Origin: Doris montereyensis
Lineage: Eukaryota; Mollusca; Gastropoda; Nudibranchia; Dorididae
Direction of reading: 5' to 3'
Assembly: GCA_037039925.1 (NCBI GenBank)
Contig: JAXRKP010000947.1
Location: 62,001 to 126,000 of the forward strand
DNA length: 64,000 bases
Made by a program: the position numbers and the translations under genes. Below are positions 24,776 through 36,224 of this stretch, piece by piece (within the stretch, counting starts at the first letter, position 1; each line of letters starts with the position of its first letter). The notes under the pieces were generated by a model that was not told where the DNA came from, ran no database searches, and saw only the letters and a program-made list of their open reading frames with translations.

Positions 24776-25009
24776 TATTTTCACTCCCCCCAAGCCCAAG
24801 CTAGCTCGTTTTTGTAGAAAATATGCTACTTTTTTTCTTTTTCTTCTTTTACAAATTCTCTATCATTTAAATACAAATCTAAAAAAAAAACCCCAAAAAA
24901 ACAAAACCACAAAAACAATGGAAACAATATCCTGTCAAAAGTTTGAACGATGTTGAAGAAACAGGATGTGGGTACTGACTGCCGAAATGTATGTCAAGCT
25001 ACCTCGGGG

Positions 25010-25085
25010 GGATTTATTGTTTATTTCATTGCAATTCACCCCACTTCCACCAATGCAGTGATCTTAGGGGAGCCAGCCAACCTGA
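25010..25085 (+). repeat. R3 5' fragment
   Basis: TTTATTTCATTGCAATTCAC, CCACTTCCACC and AATGCAGTGATCTTAGGGG match the first half of R3. It lies in what may be the 3' flank of exon E. Confidence 0.45.
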
Positions 25086-25233
25086 CAAACATAGTAAAAA
25101 GGACAAGGACAGACTTTTCTTTCTATTTGTTTTGTTTTCTTGCTTTCACTTTTGACTTCATTTTTTAAAGATAAAAAAGATAAGAAAAAAAAATTCAGAC
25201 GGAGGGGGAGCAACTAAGTTTGTCATTCACACC

Positions 25234-25664
25234 CTAATGGATGCATAATGGATCGGATCTGCTTCGGTGTCTCTCGGTTCCTCCTGACGTCAGGTCGACT
25301 CCCCCACGCCTCTGCGGAAGGTCAAGGTCGGCATAATGCAGCTCTCTATCATTGTCTTCGCTTGGAGTGGGAATATATTTTGTCCGGCGCTTCGGCTTTG
25401 GTCTCGGACGTCCGGTTGCATCAGAGAACTCGTCCTCGCTGCGTGAGATGTCCGTACTGGCATAGGGCTGGCCATCGTCGTACGTCAGCCTGGGGTCATC
25501 ACCGCCACTCTGCCTCTGATCACGAGAGTAACGCCGGGGTTGGTCGCTTTCCGACTCGGCCACAGAGTCGTCTCTACTGCGGGCGGTTGCTGCGGCGGCG
25601 GCCATGTGCGCCTTGATGGTCACGGTTCTGATCGTAGTTCTCTTCGTCAAAGTACGGTTGCCGC
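25234..25664 (-). CDS. Exon E: terminal cytoplasmic-tail exon with ITIM-like motif (frame conflict upstream)
   Basis: Seen: 142 codons and a TAG stop in one frame, starting after a weak acceptor (GATATCAG) in phase 1, which would fit exon D directly. The protein is charged and tyrosine-bearing: PRRYSRDQ, LTYDDGQPYAS, SEDEFSDATGRPRPKPKRR, then ELHYADLDLP. LHYADL matches the ITIM pattern [ILVS]xYxx[ILV]. A much better acceptor (CTGCCTTTCAG) lies upstream at 25721, but from there this frame meets TAG after ten codons. A different frame from 25721 is open for about 48 codons (ending at 25574) and looks equally protein-like (QPYFDEENYDQN). Either two acceptors are used or there is a one-base indel in the assembly. 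The stop makes this a last exon unless an internal donor is used. Confidence 0.65.
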
Positions 25665-25721
25665 CTGATATCCTTTTTCGTACGGATAGCTATCTTCCGA
25701 TCCCTGGCTGGGGCCCCAGGC
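25574..25721 (-). CDS. Alternative reading of the 5' part of exon E
   Basis: Seen: from the strong acceptor at 25721 a phase-2 frame gives RPGAPARDRKIAIRTKKDI, then RRQPYFDEENYDQNRDH, ending in TAG at 25574. Its acidic/tyrosine composition suits a receptor tail. It overlaps the first part of the better-supported exon E frame. It needs a preceding exon that ends in phase 2, and none was found. I read it as either a shifted part of the true exon E or an alternative short tail. Confidence 0.35.
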
Positions 25722-26149
25722 CTGAAAGGCAGAGGCAAGAAGTTGTTGTCATTTGCGAGATGGATAAGATTGTCTCCCCCTCTTAGCGCCCACCTCCCCC
25801 CCACCCCAAGCTTGATAATATCATTTGCATGCACTTGGGTTAAAATTTAATAATTAATGTCAATCTCTGATGACTTAAATGGCAATAACTGAAAAATGTT
25901 TTCCACTTTTTTTCTTTGTTGTCACAATTAGCTCACTTTAAAAAAAAAATTGTTTTAATTCATTTACAGGACGATGGATGATGCATAAGATCTTTATTTT
26001 TTTTTTTTATGTCTTTGCTCCCCCTTCACTTATCCCCAGAGAAAAAAATTAGATTTTTTTTCTTATACACAACATACTTGAAAAGAAAAATAATGTTTAC
26101 AAAAAAACCCATAAAGAATTCTTGCCAATGCTCATCAGGCCTGAGGAAC
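25722..26149. other. Intron sequence upstream of exon E
   Basis: Holds the polypyrimidine tract just right of 25721 (minus sense) and A/T homopolymers. No exon seen. Confidence 0.5.
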
Positions 26150-26330
26150 AACGTCTAAAAACATGTTTACACTTGAGGCGAAAAGCGAAAAGCATGTTTA
26201 TGCTTCAGGCTAACACCATGCTTAAGCTTAAGGCTAAAAACAGGCTTACGCATAAGGCTAAAACATTTTTTTTTACGATTGAGGCTGAAAACATGTTAAC
26301 ACTCAAGGTGAAAACATGCTTACATTCGAG
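26150..26330 (+). repeat. Decayed ~24-bp repeat, about 7 units
   Basis: AAAACATG or AAACAGG, then CTTAAGCTTAAGGCTAAAA-like words, with many changes between units, so older than its neighbours. Confidence 0.65.
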
Positions 26331-26475
26331 CTTTATGTGTAAAAATGGAATTCACCTACATCCCCCATATGCGGTGACATCAGGGTGAATGAAGAGGAAA
26401 CAGCAAGGAGAACAAAATATGCAGGAGCGAAAGTAAAGAAGGAAAACCTACCACCTACCAGCAGTACCCGTCAAC
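26330..26475 (+). repeat. R3 copy
   Basis: ATGGAATTCACCTACATCCC, GGTGACATCAGGGTGAATG and AAAGTAAAGAAGG with CCTACCAGCAG follow R3 order and orientation. Confidence 0.55.
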
Positions 26476-26647
26476 ACATTCATTAAGCTAACAACTCATT
26501 TATATCAGTGCGGAGGAAAATGAGTCGTTCTATGTCTTTATTCGTCGTGCAGCACAGAATGAATATAAAGAAGACTTGATAAAAGTGAGAAACATCTTAA
26601 CATCTTTGACACCCAGTTTATTGGCGGCCATTGAAACCGTTGATGCT

Positions 26648-26775
26648 TTTTGATTTGATGTGATTTGATGTGATTTGATTTGATGTGATTCGATGTGATT
26701 TGATTTGATGTGATTTGATGTGATTTGATGTGATGTGATGTGATTTGATTTGATTTGATGTGATTTGATTTGATT
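26648..26775 (+). repeat. TGATTTGATG short tandem repeat
   Basis: Mixed 5- and 10-bp units of TGATT and TGATG over about 125 bp, leading straight into a SINE-2 whose own end begins GATTTGATTT. Confidence 0.9.
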
Positions 26776-27050
26776 TTACCCACCCACATCGACAACTAAG
26801 GTGATCTCAGGGTTTTTGGTAGGATTTTTAATTTTGCCCTGACTGCCCTGTAAACAGCCAAGGGATCTTGAACGTGCACAGAGTGTTGCAATCGTCCGTC
26901 TCCAATTGGGACTTGGCGTCAATCCACCAACCTGGACCAGGGTTGTAGGTTTTACAAGAAAGAAAAAAACTTGGGTAAAAGATGCTATAACCGTCATGGC
27001 TTGAACCCACAACTTTTTAGATTGAGAGGCCGACACCTTGCTAAAGCCCA
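26768..27050 (-). mobile_element. SINE-2 copy
   Basis: It begins with TTTTACCCACCCACATC after a TGATT-rich tract, contains TGCCCTGTAAACAGCCAAGG and AACCTGGACCAGGG, and ends near TTGAGAGGCCGACACC. It is directly followed by module R3. Confidence 0.7.
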
Positions 27051-27179
27051 TGAGCGCAATGCACCCACCAATCAGTGATCTCTAAAACCGGTCGGAAAAT
27101 TTTCATTTTTTTCAATTTGTCGGTTTTGCATTCCTTGAAATATTACCTCATCCACTGTAAGAACTGATTTCAGGTGGAT

Positions 27180-27745
27180 TATGAGAAGACAGCAAGATGA
27201 AAAAGATGAAAAAAAGACAGCAAGATGAAAAAGTGAGAAGACAGCAAGATGAAAGAGAGGTAAAAGAGTGAGAAGACAGCAAGATGAAAGAGAGGTAAAT
27301 GAGTGAGAAGACAGCAAGATGAAAGAAAGGTAAAAGGGTAAGAAGACAGCAAGATGAAAGAGAGGTAAATGAGTAAGAAGACAGCAAGATGAAAGAGAGG
27401 TAAATGAGTAAGAAGACAGCAAGATGTGAAAAAGAAGACAGCAAGATGAAAAGAGGTAAATGAGTGAAAAGACAGCAAGATGAAAGAGAGGTAAAAGAGT
27501 GAAAAGACAGCAAGATGAAAGAGAGGTAAAAGAGTAAGAAGACAGCAAGATGAAAAAGAGGTAAAAGAGTGAGAAGACAGCAAGATGAAAGAGACGTAAA
27601 AGAGTGAGAAGACACCAAGATGAAAGAGACGTAAAAGAGTAAGAAGACAGCAAGATGAAAGAGAGGTAAAAGAGTAAGAAGACAGCAAGATGAAAAAGAG
27701 GTAAAAGAGTAAGAAGACAGCAAGATGAAAAAGAGGTAAAAGAGT
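27180..27745 (+). repeat. 35-bp minisatellite from R3, about 16 units
   Basis: GACAGCAAGATGAAAGAGAG and GTAAAAGAGTGAGAA. The plus strand is almost all purine. The R3 segment AACAGCAAGATGAAAG is the clear source. Confidence 0.93.
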
Positions 27746-27840
27746 GAGAAGAAGTAGGACCTACAAGCAGCGTGCCTGCCAACCGCCCACGACACTACTC
27801 GTTTGTTTCATTAAAATTTACTCCGTCCACCATTGCAGTG

Positions 27841-28110
27841 GTGTGGCATCAGTGGCCGAGCAGTTAGGCTGCCGGACTGGGAATCATGAGGTCACGAGTT
27901 CGGATCCTAGCAAAGACACTTAACACCTATTTCCCCACTCTACCCAGGTGCAAATGGGTACAGGCATTAGCTTGGGAGTAAAAAAACCTGCGTCAGATTA
28001 GCGTCCTGGCCAGGAGATGATTATTGTCACCTGTTCCGCTTCACGCTATAGAAACCGGTATAGGCTCCGGCTCTATAGGCCTTAAAGACCTTGAAGGAAC
28101 TTTACTTTAC
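27841..28110 (+). mobile_element. SINE-1, tRNA-derived, full length, with target-site duplication
   Basis: The head TGGCCGAGCAGTTAGGCTGC (box A) and GAGTTCGGATCC (box B) has the form of a Leu/Ser-type tRNA. The body contains GTCCTGGCCAGGAGATGA and the tail AAGGAACTTTACTTTAC. It is bordered by CATTGCAGTG (27831-27840) and CATTGCGGTG (28111-28120), a 10-bp duplication with one change. It interrupts a copy of module R3. Confidence 0.8.
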
Positions 28111-28399
28111 CATTGCGGTGATCTCAGGGTGAATTAATGAGGATACAGCGAGATGAAAGATAAAGTGAAAGAGGGAAAGGAAAGAGGTAGGGAGGCCCTA
28201 CCAGCATCCCCCGCTAAACCGCCGCACTACCACTCGACCCAGGAAGAGAGATGCGGCTACATACAACGGAAAACTATTCACAAGGGTGATGAGAAAGCAC
28301 ACATGCACAAACACACTCCTGCTTCTCGACTTGTAAATACATAAGTCATGCACCACTGCCATTGTTGTTACACGTCAAAACAATAGGAAATAGGAGTGC

Positions 28400-28560
28400 G
28401 AGGTTTTGTTTGATTTGTTTGTTTCGTTGACCCGTACATCGTCCATCACATGCGGCGTCTTCGGGATGAATGAAGTTGGCGTTTCATAGGAGTCTATCAT
28501 GTTCACCACACACAGTAATCTCAGGATGTTTTAAGAGGAAGCACCAAGATGATTTTTTTA
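28400..28560 (+). repeat. R3 copies, partial
   Basis: GTTTGTTTCGTTGACC, CATCGTCCATCAC and TCTTCGGGATGAATGAAG, then a second start with AATCTCAGGATG and GAAGCACCAAGATG. Confidence 0.5.
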
Positions 28561-28865
28561 TTTTTTATTTACCCATCTACCCACAACTAAGGTGATCTCT
28601 GAACGTTTGGTCGGATTTTAAATTTTGCCTGGACTGCCCTGTAAACAGCCAAGGGATCTTTAACATGCACACAGTGTTGTGATCTGCACATGCTGGACCT
28701 CCTTTTTAACCGTCCTTCTCCCATGGGACTCGGAGTCGATCCACCTACCTGGACCAGGAGGGAGGTAGAATTTGCTAGAAAAATACTTGACATTTTTTTT
28801 CAACAGTTGGCAGGGCTCGAACCCACTACTTTTTGGTTGAGACGCTGACACCTTGAGGCTAGAGA
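28560..28865 (-). mobile_element. SINE-2 copy
   Basis: ATTTACCCATCTACCC, GCCCTGTAAACAGCCAAGG, CTACCTGGACCAGG and TCGAACCCACTAC are all present in family order. R3-like text (AAAGCAGGACCCACCAGCAG) follows immediately. Confidence 0.7.
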
Positions 28866-28904
28866 GTGCCCGAGAAAAGCAGGACCCACCAGCAGCTCCC
28901 TGAC

Positions 28905-29640
28905 CAAACGTCCACTGTGTGTATGCTTCAGTGATTTTCACCCTGTCCAAACGTCCACTATGTGTATGCTTCAGTGATTTTCACCCTGTCCAAACGTCCA
29001 CTGTGTGTATGCTTCAGTGATTTTCACCCTGTCCAAACGTCCACTGTGTGTATGCTTCAGTGATTTTCACCCTGTCCAAATGTCCACTGTGTGTATGCTT
29101 CAGTGATTTTCACCCTGACCAACCGTCCACTATGTGTATGCTTCAGTGATTTTCACCCTGTCCAAACGTCCACTGTGTGTATGCTTCAGTGATTTTCACC
29201 CTGTCCAATCGTCCAATGTGTGTATGCTTCAGTGATTTTCACCCTGTCCAATCGTCCAATGTGTATACTCCAGTGATTTTCACCCTGTCCAAACGTCCAC
29301 TGTGTATACTTCAGTGATTTTCACCCTGTCCAATCGTCCACTGTGATCTCAAAGTGAATTACTCCAGTGATTTTGAAATGAAAGAGGAAAGAAAAGGACC
29401 TGCCCAAGATAAATGTCCAATCGTGCCAACAGCAAAGCATCTGTCACTGTGTATACTCCAGTGATTTTTCACCCACATCCAATCAAAGCATCCACTGTGT
29501 ATACATCCAGTGATTTTCACCCTGTCCAATCGTCCACTGTGTATAGCTCCAGTGATTTTCACCCTGTCCAATCGTCCACTGTGTATACTCCAGTGATTTT
29601 CACCCTGTCCAATCGTCCACTGTGTATACTCCAGTGATTT
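28905..29640 (+). repeat. ~42-bp minisatellite, about 16 units
   Basis: CGTCCACTGTGTGTATGCTT and CAGTGATTTTCACCCTGTCC. Later units have GTATACTCC instead of GTATGCTTC. The array is interrupted at 29340-29440 by R3 text. Confidence 0.92.
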
Positions 29641-29784
29641 TTACCCCGTTCATCTTATATACTTATGCTGTGATCTCAAAGTGAATTAAGAGTCAACGGT
29701 AAGATGAAAGATAGGTGAATGAGTGAAATGAAAAGAGGAAAGAAAAGGATTTTTGCCCAAGATAAATGACATTATCTGTCATTT

Positions 29785-30320
29785 CAAGAATGCCAACAGC
29801 AAAGCATCTTTAAAGATCTGATTTAATTTTACCCACATCCACCACAAAGCATCTTTAAAGATCTGATTTAATTTTACCCACATCCACCACAAAGCATCTT
29901 CAAAGATCTGATTTAATTTTACCCACATCCACCACAAAGCATCTTCAAAGATCTGAATTAAACTTTACTTTTACCCACATCCACCACAAAGCATCTTCAA
30001 AGATCTGATTAAATTTTACCCACATCCACCACAAAGCATCTTTAAAGATCTGATTTAATTTTACCCACATCCACGACTAAGACTACGGTGATCTCAGGAG
30101 TTTTGAGTAGGATTTTATAATATTAAAAATTGCCCCGGACTATCGTGCAACCAGCCGAAGGGGTCCTTTGAACACGCACAAGGTGTTGTCATCTGCATGC
30201 AGGATGATCTGTTTATTTCCCGTCTCTAATGTGACTAGGTGCCAATCCACCTATTCTAGACCGGGAGGGAGATACTTAAAAAAAAACTCACAAAACTTTT
30301 GGTTGAGAACCCCGCCCCAG
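29785..30320 (-). mobile_element. SINE-2 copy with amplified end
   Basis: The outer end of the element (AATTTTACCCACATCCACCA plus AAGCATCTTYAAAGATCTG) is repeated six times with a 45-bp period (29785-30075). The rest of a decayed SINE-2 follows up to the word CTTTTGGTTGAGAAC. Confidence 0.65.
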
Positions 30321-30529
30321 CAAGAAATAAGAAAGAAATATCCACGGCGACGGATAACTTATAAATAAAGAATGAATGATCTGTGAACTGGCTGAAAGTG
30401 AAAACGAAAAGGAAAAACTGATTTCAACACTACTCTGAACATCATTCTTCGGAGTTTTGTGAGGCTTTTGGATAGAGGTGTTAACTTTTTCAAATAGACT
30501 TCTAATTCTTGCCTTTAGAAAACTAATTG

Positions 30530-32700
30530 GCGGAGCAGCATGCGGATCGGTACAGCCCTAAGCTAATCCCTGGGGAGAAGCAAACACATAATTACTGCCT
30601 CACAGACAATTTGTTTCATTGAAATTTACCATTTGCAAGACAGCCCTAAGCTGATCTCAGCCTGGGTGAATTTAGAGGAAACATGACAGCAAGACAAGAA
30701 GACAATAAATGAAAGTTTTGAGGGCAAAAATGTCGAGGATCACAATTTGATGTGTTGCCCTTTGAATAACCCAGACAACCCTAAGCTACATACAATTGCC
30801 GCTAATTCTAGGCTGCCGGATTTGGGATCATGAGGCCAAGGGTTTGAATTCTTGTCAAAGCCAGGGCTGATTTTGACAGCCCTAAGCTAATTTGGGATGG
30901 ACAATTAACACGCAGCCCTTTTCTCCACACCCTAAGACCAAGATGCAAATAGGCAATAAGCACTAGTTTGGGAGTAAAAATCTGCCTGCAAGTCAGCCCT
31001 AGCTAATACTAGCCTGCAAGACAGCCCTAAGCTAATTCTAGGAGACAGTGATTATTATCAGCCCTGTTCTGCTTCACAATATGAAAACCAGGATAAGCCC
31101 CAGTTCTATGGGCCATAATGGCCTTGAAGGAACTTAAGCCCTCACTTTACTTATTAAGCCCCCTTGCAAACACATGTTCTAAACCTAAGCTTTTTGCTTT
31201 GTTTTAAATCTGAACTAAGATAGCCTGAAATCTTGGGGTTAATTAGCCTGCAAAAATGTAATTCCAAGACAGCCCTAAGCTAAAATGCCTGCAAGACAGC
31301 CCTAAGCTAATTCTAGCCTGCCCCCTCCTCAACAAACAAAACAACAATGTGCAAGACAGCCCAACTGAAAATCCAGCCTGCAAAACCTAAGCTAATTCAA
31401 AGTCATCCATGTTATCTGCAAACATGATATGGCCTAATTTACATCAATACTGACTAATTTCCTGCAAGACAGCCCTGCTGTCACTGCTAAACAGCCCTAA
31501 GCTAATTCTAATCTGAAGAAAGTGGGAATTCTAGCCCACACTTAAGCTAATTTCTAGCCTGCAAGACAGCCCTTGGCCTAGCTTGCAAGACATTTATTCT
31601 GCAAGAGTAAATGAAATGGTCAATAAGTCTGAGGTAGAAGAGCCCTTGTAATTAGGGGGTAAGCTAATTTCTAGCCTAAACATGCCTTTTTTGGCAAGAC
31701 AGCCCTTCAATTTTTGCCTGCATGGTGACACAACCGCTAATTCAGCCTGCAGAAGCCCTAAGCTAATACTGGCCCTAACTAATTCTAGCCTGCAAGACAT
31801 TTCAAAAGCCCTAAGCTAACAGAGGGTTCTTTGACATACGCAAGACAGGCACATGCAAGGGCTAATTCTAGCCTAGATCATCGTCAAGACAGCTCCCGAT
31901 AGGACTAGGGACCTCCTAAGATCATCATCCATCTCTGATAGGACTAGCCTGCAAGGGTCTCCTAGATCAATCGTCCATCTCCGAGACAGGACTGCAAGAC
32001 AGGCCTAGCCTAGACAGCCTCCATCTAGCCTGCAAGACAGCCCTAAGGGACTAGCCTGCAAGGCCCTTATTTTATTCTGCCTGCAAGACAGCACAGGTTA
32101 ACAGCCTGCAAGGAGAAGCTAATTCTAGCCTGCAAGACAGCCTAAGCTAAAACCGGATTTCAAACTGCACAGCCCTGGATTTGAACCCATGACCCTAATG
32201 GCTTGCCTGTAGGCAAGCTAATTCATACTGCAAGACAGCCCTAACTAATACTGAGCTACCCGCTAAATTCTAGCCTGCAAGACAAACTAATACAGCAAGA
32301 AATAAGCTAAACAACAGCCCTGCTACTCATAGCCTGACAGCCCTAAGCTAATTCTAGCCTGCAAGACAGCAGCTAAAACGTTTAGCCTGCAAGACAGCCC
32401 TAACTAATAAAAAACAGCCCTAAGAACTCTAGCCTGCAAGGCCCTTAGCTCTTGTCCTGCAAGACAGCTCCATCTGAAAAACATGAGAAATTGAAAAGAC
32501 AATTTTGATTTCAAGACAGCCCTGAACTAGCCTGTAGGAAGATATAACATGCAAAACAAGCTAATAGTGTTTGCAAAAGCTTTTCTAATTTAGCCTGCAA
32601 GACAGCCCTCAGCTAATTCTAGCCTGCAAGAGCCCTGTTAACTTTCTAGCCTGCAAATGGAAAACACAGCCCACTCTTGACTTCAAGAAGCCCTAATTCT
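30530..32700 (+). repeat. Interleaved zone: SINE/R3 text mixed with 29-bp satellite words
   Basis: Readable pieces of R3 (30.62 kb), SINE-1 (30.80-31.14 kb) and SINE-2 (31.85-32.2 kb) are broken by inserts such as AAGACAGCCCTAAGCT and AGCCTGCAAG. SINE-1 text continues in order on both sides of the inserts. No coding frame of note. Confidence 0.75.
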
Positions 32701-35700
32701 TGCCTGCAAGACAGCCCTAAGCTAATTCTAGCCTGCAAGACAACCCTGCAAGACAGCCCTAAGCTAATACAAGCCTGCAAGACAGCCCTAAGCTAATACT
32801 AGCCTGCAAGACAGCCCTAAGCTAATACTAGCCTGCAAGACAGCCCTAAGCTAATTCTAGCCTGCAAGACAGCCCTAAGCTAATACTAGCCTGCAAGACA
32901 GCCCTAAGCTAATTCTAGCCTGCAAGACAGCCCTAAGCTAATAATAGCCTGCAAGACAGCCCTAAGCTAAGCCTGCAAGACAGCCCTAGCCTGCAAGACA
33001 GCCCTAAGCTAATTCTAGCCTGCAAGACAGCCCTAAGCTAATACAGCCATAGCCTGCAAGACAGCCCTAAGCTAATTCTAGCCTGCAAGACAGCCCTAAG
33101 CTAATTCTAGCCTGCAAGACAGCCCTAAGCTAATTCTAGCCTGCAAGACAGCCCTAAGCTAATTCTAGCCTGCAAGACAGCCCTAAGCTAATTCTAGCCT
33201 GCAAGACAGCCCTAAGCTAATTCTAGCCTGCAAGACAGCCCTAAGCTAATACTAGCCTGCAAGACAGCCCTAAGCTAATTCTAGCCTGCAAGACAGCCCT
33301 AAGCTAATTCTAGCCTGCAAGACAGCCCTAAGCTAATTCTAGCCTGCAAGACAGCCCTAAGCTAATTCTAGCCTGCAAGACAGCCCTAAGCTAATTCTAG
33401 CCTGCAAGACAGCCTGCCCTAAGCTAATTCTAGCCTGCAAGACAGCCCTAAGCTAATTCTAGCCTGCAAGACAGCCTAAGCTAATACTAGCCTGCAAGAC
33501 AGCCCTAAGCTAATACTAGCCTGCAAGACAGCCCTAAGCTAATTCTAGCCTGCAAGACAGCCCTAAGCTAATACTAGCCTGCAAGCCCTAAGCTAATTCT
33601 AGCCTGCAAGACAGCCCTAAGCTAATTCTAGCCTGCAAGACAGCCCTAAGCTAATTCTAGCCTGCAAGACAGCCCTAAGCTAATTCTAGCCTGCAAGACA
33701 GCCCTAAGCTAATACTAGCCTGCAAGACAGCCCTAAGCTAATTCTAGCCTGCAAGACAGCCCTAAGCTAATTCTAGCCTAAGCTAATTCTAGCCTGCAAG
33801 ACAGCCCTAAGCTAATTCTAGCCTGCAAGACAGCCCTAAGCTAATTCTAGCCTGCAAGACAGCCCCTAAGCTAATTCTGCAAGACAGCCCTAAGCTAATT
33901 CTAGCCTGCAAGACAGCCCTAAGCTAATTCTAGCCTGCAAGACAGCCCTAAGCTAATACTAGCCTGCAAGACAGCCCTAAGCTAATTCTAGCCTGCAAGA
34001 CAGCCCTAAGCTAATTCTAGCCTGCAAGACAGCCCTAAGCTAATACTAGCTGCAAGACAGCCCTAAGCTAATTCTAGCCTGCAAGACAGCCTAAGCTAAT
34101 ACTAGCCTGTAAGACCCTAAGCTAATTCTAGCCTGCAAGACAGCCCTAAGCTAATTCTAGCCTGCAAGACAGCCCCTAAGCTAATTCTAGCCTGCAAGAC
34201 AGCCCTAAGCTAATTCTAGCCTGCAAGACAGCCCTAAGCTAATTCTAGCCTGCAAGACAGCCCTAAGCTAATAATAGCCTGCAAGACAGCCCTAAGCTAA
34301 TTCTAGCCTGCAAGACAGCCCTAAGCTAATTCTAGCCTGCAAGACATTCTAGCCTGCAAGACAGCCCTAAGCTAATTCTAGCCTGCAAGACAGCCCTAAG
34401 CTAATTCTAGCCTGCAAGACAGCCCTAAGCTAATTCTAGCCTGCAAGACAGCCCCTAAGCCTAATTCTAGCCTGCAAGACAGCCCTAAGCTAATTCTAGC
34501 CTGCAAGACAGCCCTAAGCTAATACTAGCCTGTAAGACAGCCCTAAGCTAATTCTAGCCTGCAAGACAGCCCTAAGCTAATTCTAGCCTGCAAGACAGCC
34601 CTAAGCTAATACTAGCCTGCAAGACAGCCCTAAGCTAATTCTAGCCTGCAAGACAGCCCTAAGCTAATTCTAGCCTGCAAGACAGCCCTAAGCTAATTCT
34701 AGCCTGCAAGACAGCCCTAAGCTAATTCTAGCCTGCAAGACAGCCCTAAGCTAATTCTAGCCTGCAAGACAGCCCTAAGCTTAGCCTGCAAGACAGCCCT
34801 AGCCTGCAAGACAGCCCTAAGCTAATACATAGCCTGCAAGACAGCCCTAAGCTAATTCTAGCCTGCAAGACAGCCCTAAGCTAATTCTAGCCTGCAAGAC
34901 AGCCCTAAGCTAATTCTAGCCTGCAAGACAGCCCTAAGCTAATACTAGCCTGCAAGACAGCCCTAAGCTAATTCTAGCCTGCAAGACAGCCCTAAGCTAA
35001 TTCTAGCCTGCAAGACAGCCCTAAGCTAATTCTAGCCTGCAAGACAGCCCTAAGCTAATACTAGCCTGCAAGACAGCCCTAAGCTAATTCTAGCCTGCAA
35101 GACAGCCCAAGACAGCTAATTCTAGCCTGCAAGACAGCCCCCTAATTCTAGACTGCAAAGATACAAGCCTGCAAGACAGCCCTAAGCTAATTCTAGCCTG
35201 CAAGACAGCCCTAAGCTAATTCTAGCCTGCAAGACAGCCTAAGCTTCTAGCCTGCAAGACAGCCCTAAGCTAATACAAGCCTGCAAGACAGCCCTAAGCT
35301 AATTCTAGCCTGTAAGACAGCCCAAGCAGGTGTCCCTAGCTAATACAAGCCTGCAAGACAGCCTAAGCTAATTCTAGCCTGCAAGACAGCCCTAAGCTAG
35401 CCTGCAAGACAGCCCTAATTCTAGCCTGCAAGACAGCCCTAAGCTAATACTAGCCTGCAAGACAGCCCTAAGCTAATTCTAGCCTGCAAGACAGCCCTAA
35501 GCTAATTCTAGCCTGCAAGACAGCCCTAAGCTAATTCTAGCCTGCAAGACAGCCCTAAGCTAATTCTAGCCTGCAAGACAGCCCTAAGCTAATAGCCTGC
35601 AAGACAGCCCTAAGCTAATTCTAGCCTGCAAGACAGCCCTAAGCTAATTCTAGCCTGCAAGACAGCCCTAAGCCAATTCTAGCCTGCAAGACAGTCCTAA

Positions 35701-36095
35701 GCTAATTCTAGCCTGCAAGACAGTCCTAAGCTAATTCTAGCCTGCAAGACAGTCCTAAGCTAATTCTAGCCTGCAAGACAGTCCTAAGCTAATTCTAGCC
35801 TGCAAGACAGCCCTAAGCTAATTCTAGCCTGCAAGACAGTCCTAAGCTAATTCTAGCCTGCAAGACAGCCCTAAAGCTAATTCTAGCCTGCAAGACAGCC
35901 CTAAGCTAATTCTAGCCTGCAAGACAGCCCTAAGCTAATAATAGCCTGCAAGACAGCCCTAAGCTAATAATAGCCTGCAAGACAGCCCCCTAAGCTAATA
36001 ATAGCCTGCAAGACAGCCCTAAGCTAATAATAGCCTGCAAGACAACCCTAAGCTAATAATAGCCTGCAAGACAGCCCTAAGCTAATTCTAGACAG
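32700..36095 (+). repeat. 29-bp satellite, about 115 units
   Basis: Unit AGCCTGCAAGACAGCCCTAA plus GCTAATTCT. Main variants: AATACTA or AATAATA for AATTCTA, AGTCCTAAG in a block at 35.69-35.85 kb, and occasional short or fused units. Confidence 0.96.
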
Positions 36096-36224
36096 TCCGT
36101 AATATGCCAGAAAACATTGATACTTTAACATGAATTAATCCCCTTTATCAAAGGTAAAAGAAAATGTTTTAATTGCTGGACTTTCTGGTGAAATGTGACA
36201 GTATTTTTGTGTACTCAGAGTGGT

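Larger units (their letters stand above)
27130..28210 (+). repeat. R3 copies, one amplified and one split by SINE-1
   Basis: The first copy begins near 27130. Its AAGATGAAAG segment is expanded into the array at 27180-27745, and it closes with GTAGGACCTACAAGCAGCG. A second copy starts at 27800 (GTTTGTTTCATTAAAATTTA), is broken by SINE-1 at 27841 and resumes at 28111 (GATCTCAGGGTGAATTAATG). Confidence 0.65.

Noticed and set aside
27072..27795. Hydrophobic frames of more than 200 codons on the minus strand
   Set aside because: Reverse translation of a purine-rich 35-bp minisatellite gives Leu/Phe/Ser-rich text that mimics membrane proteins.
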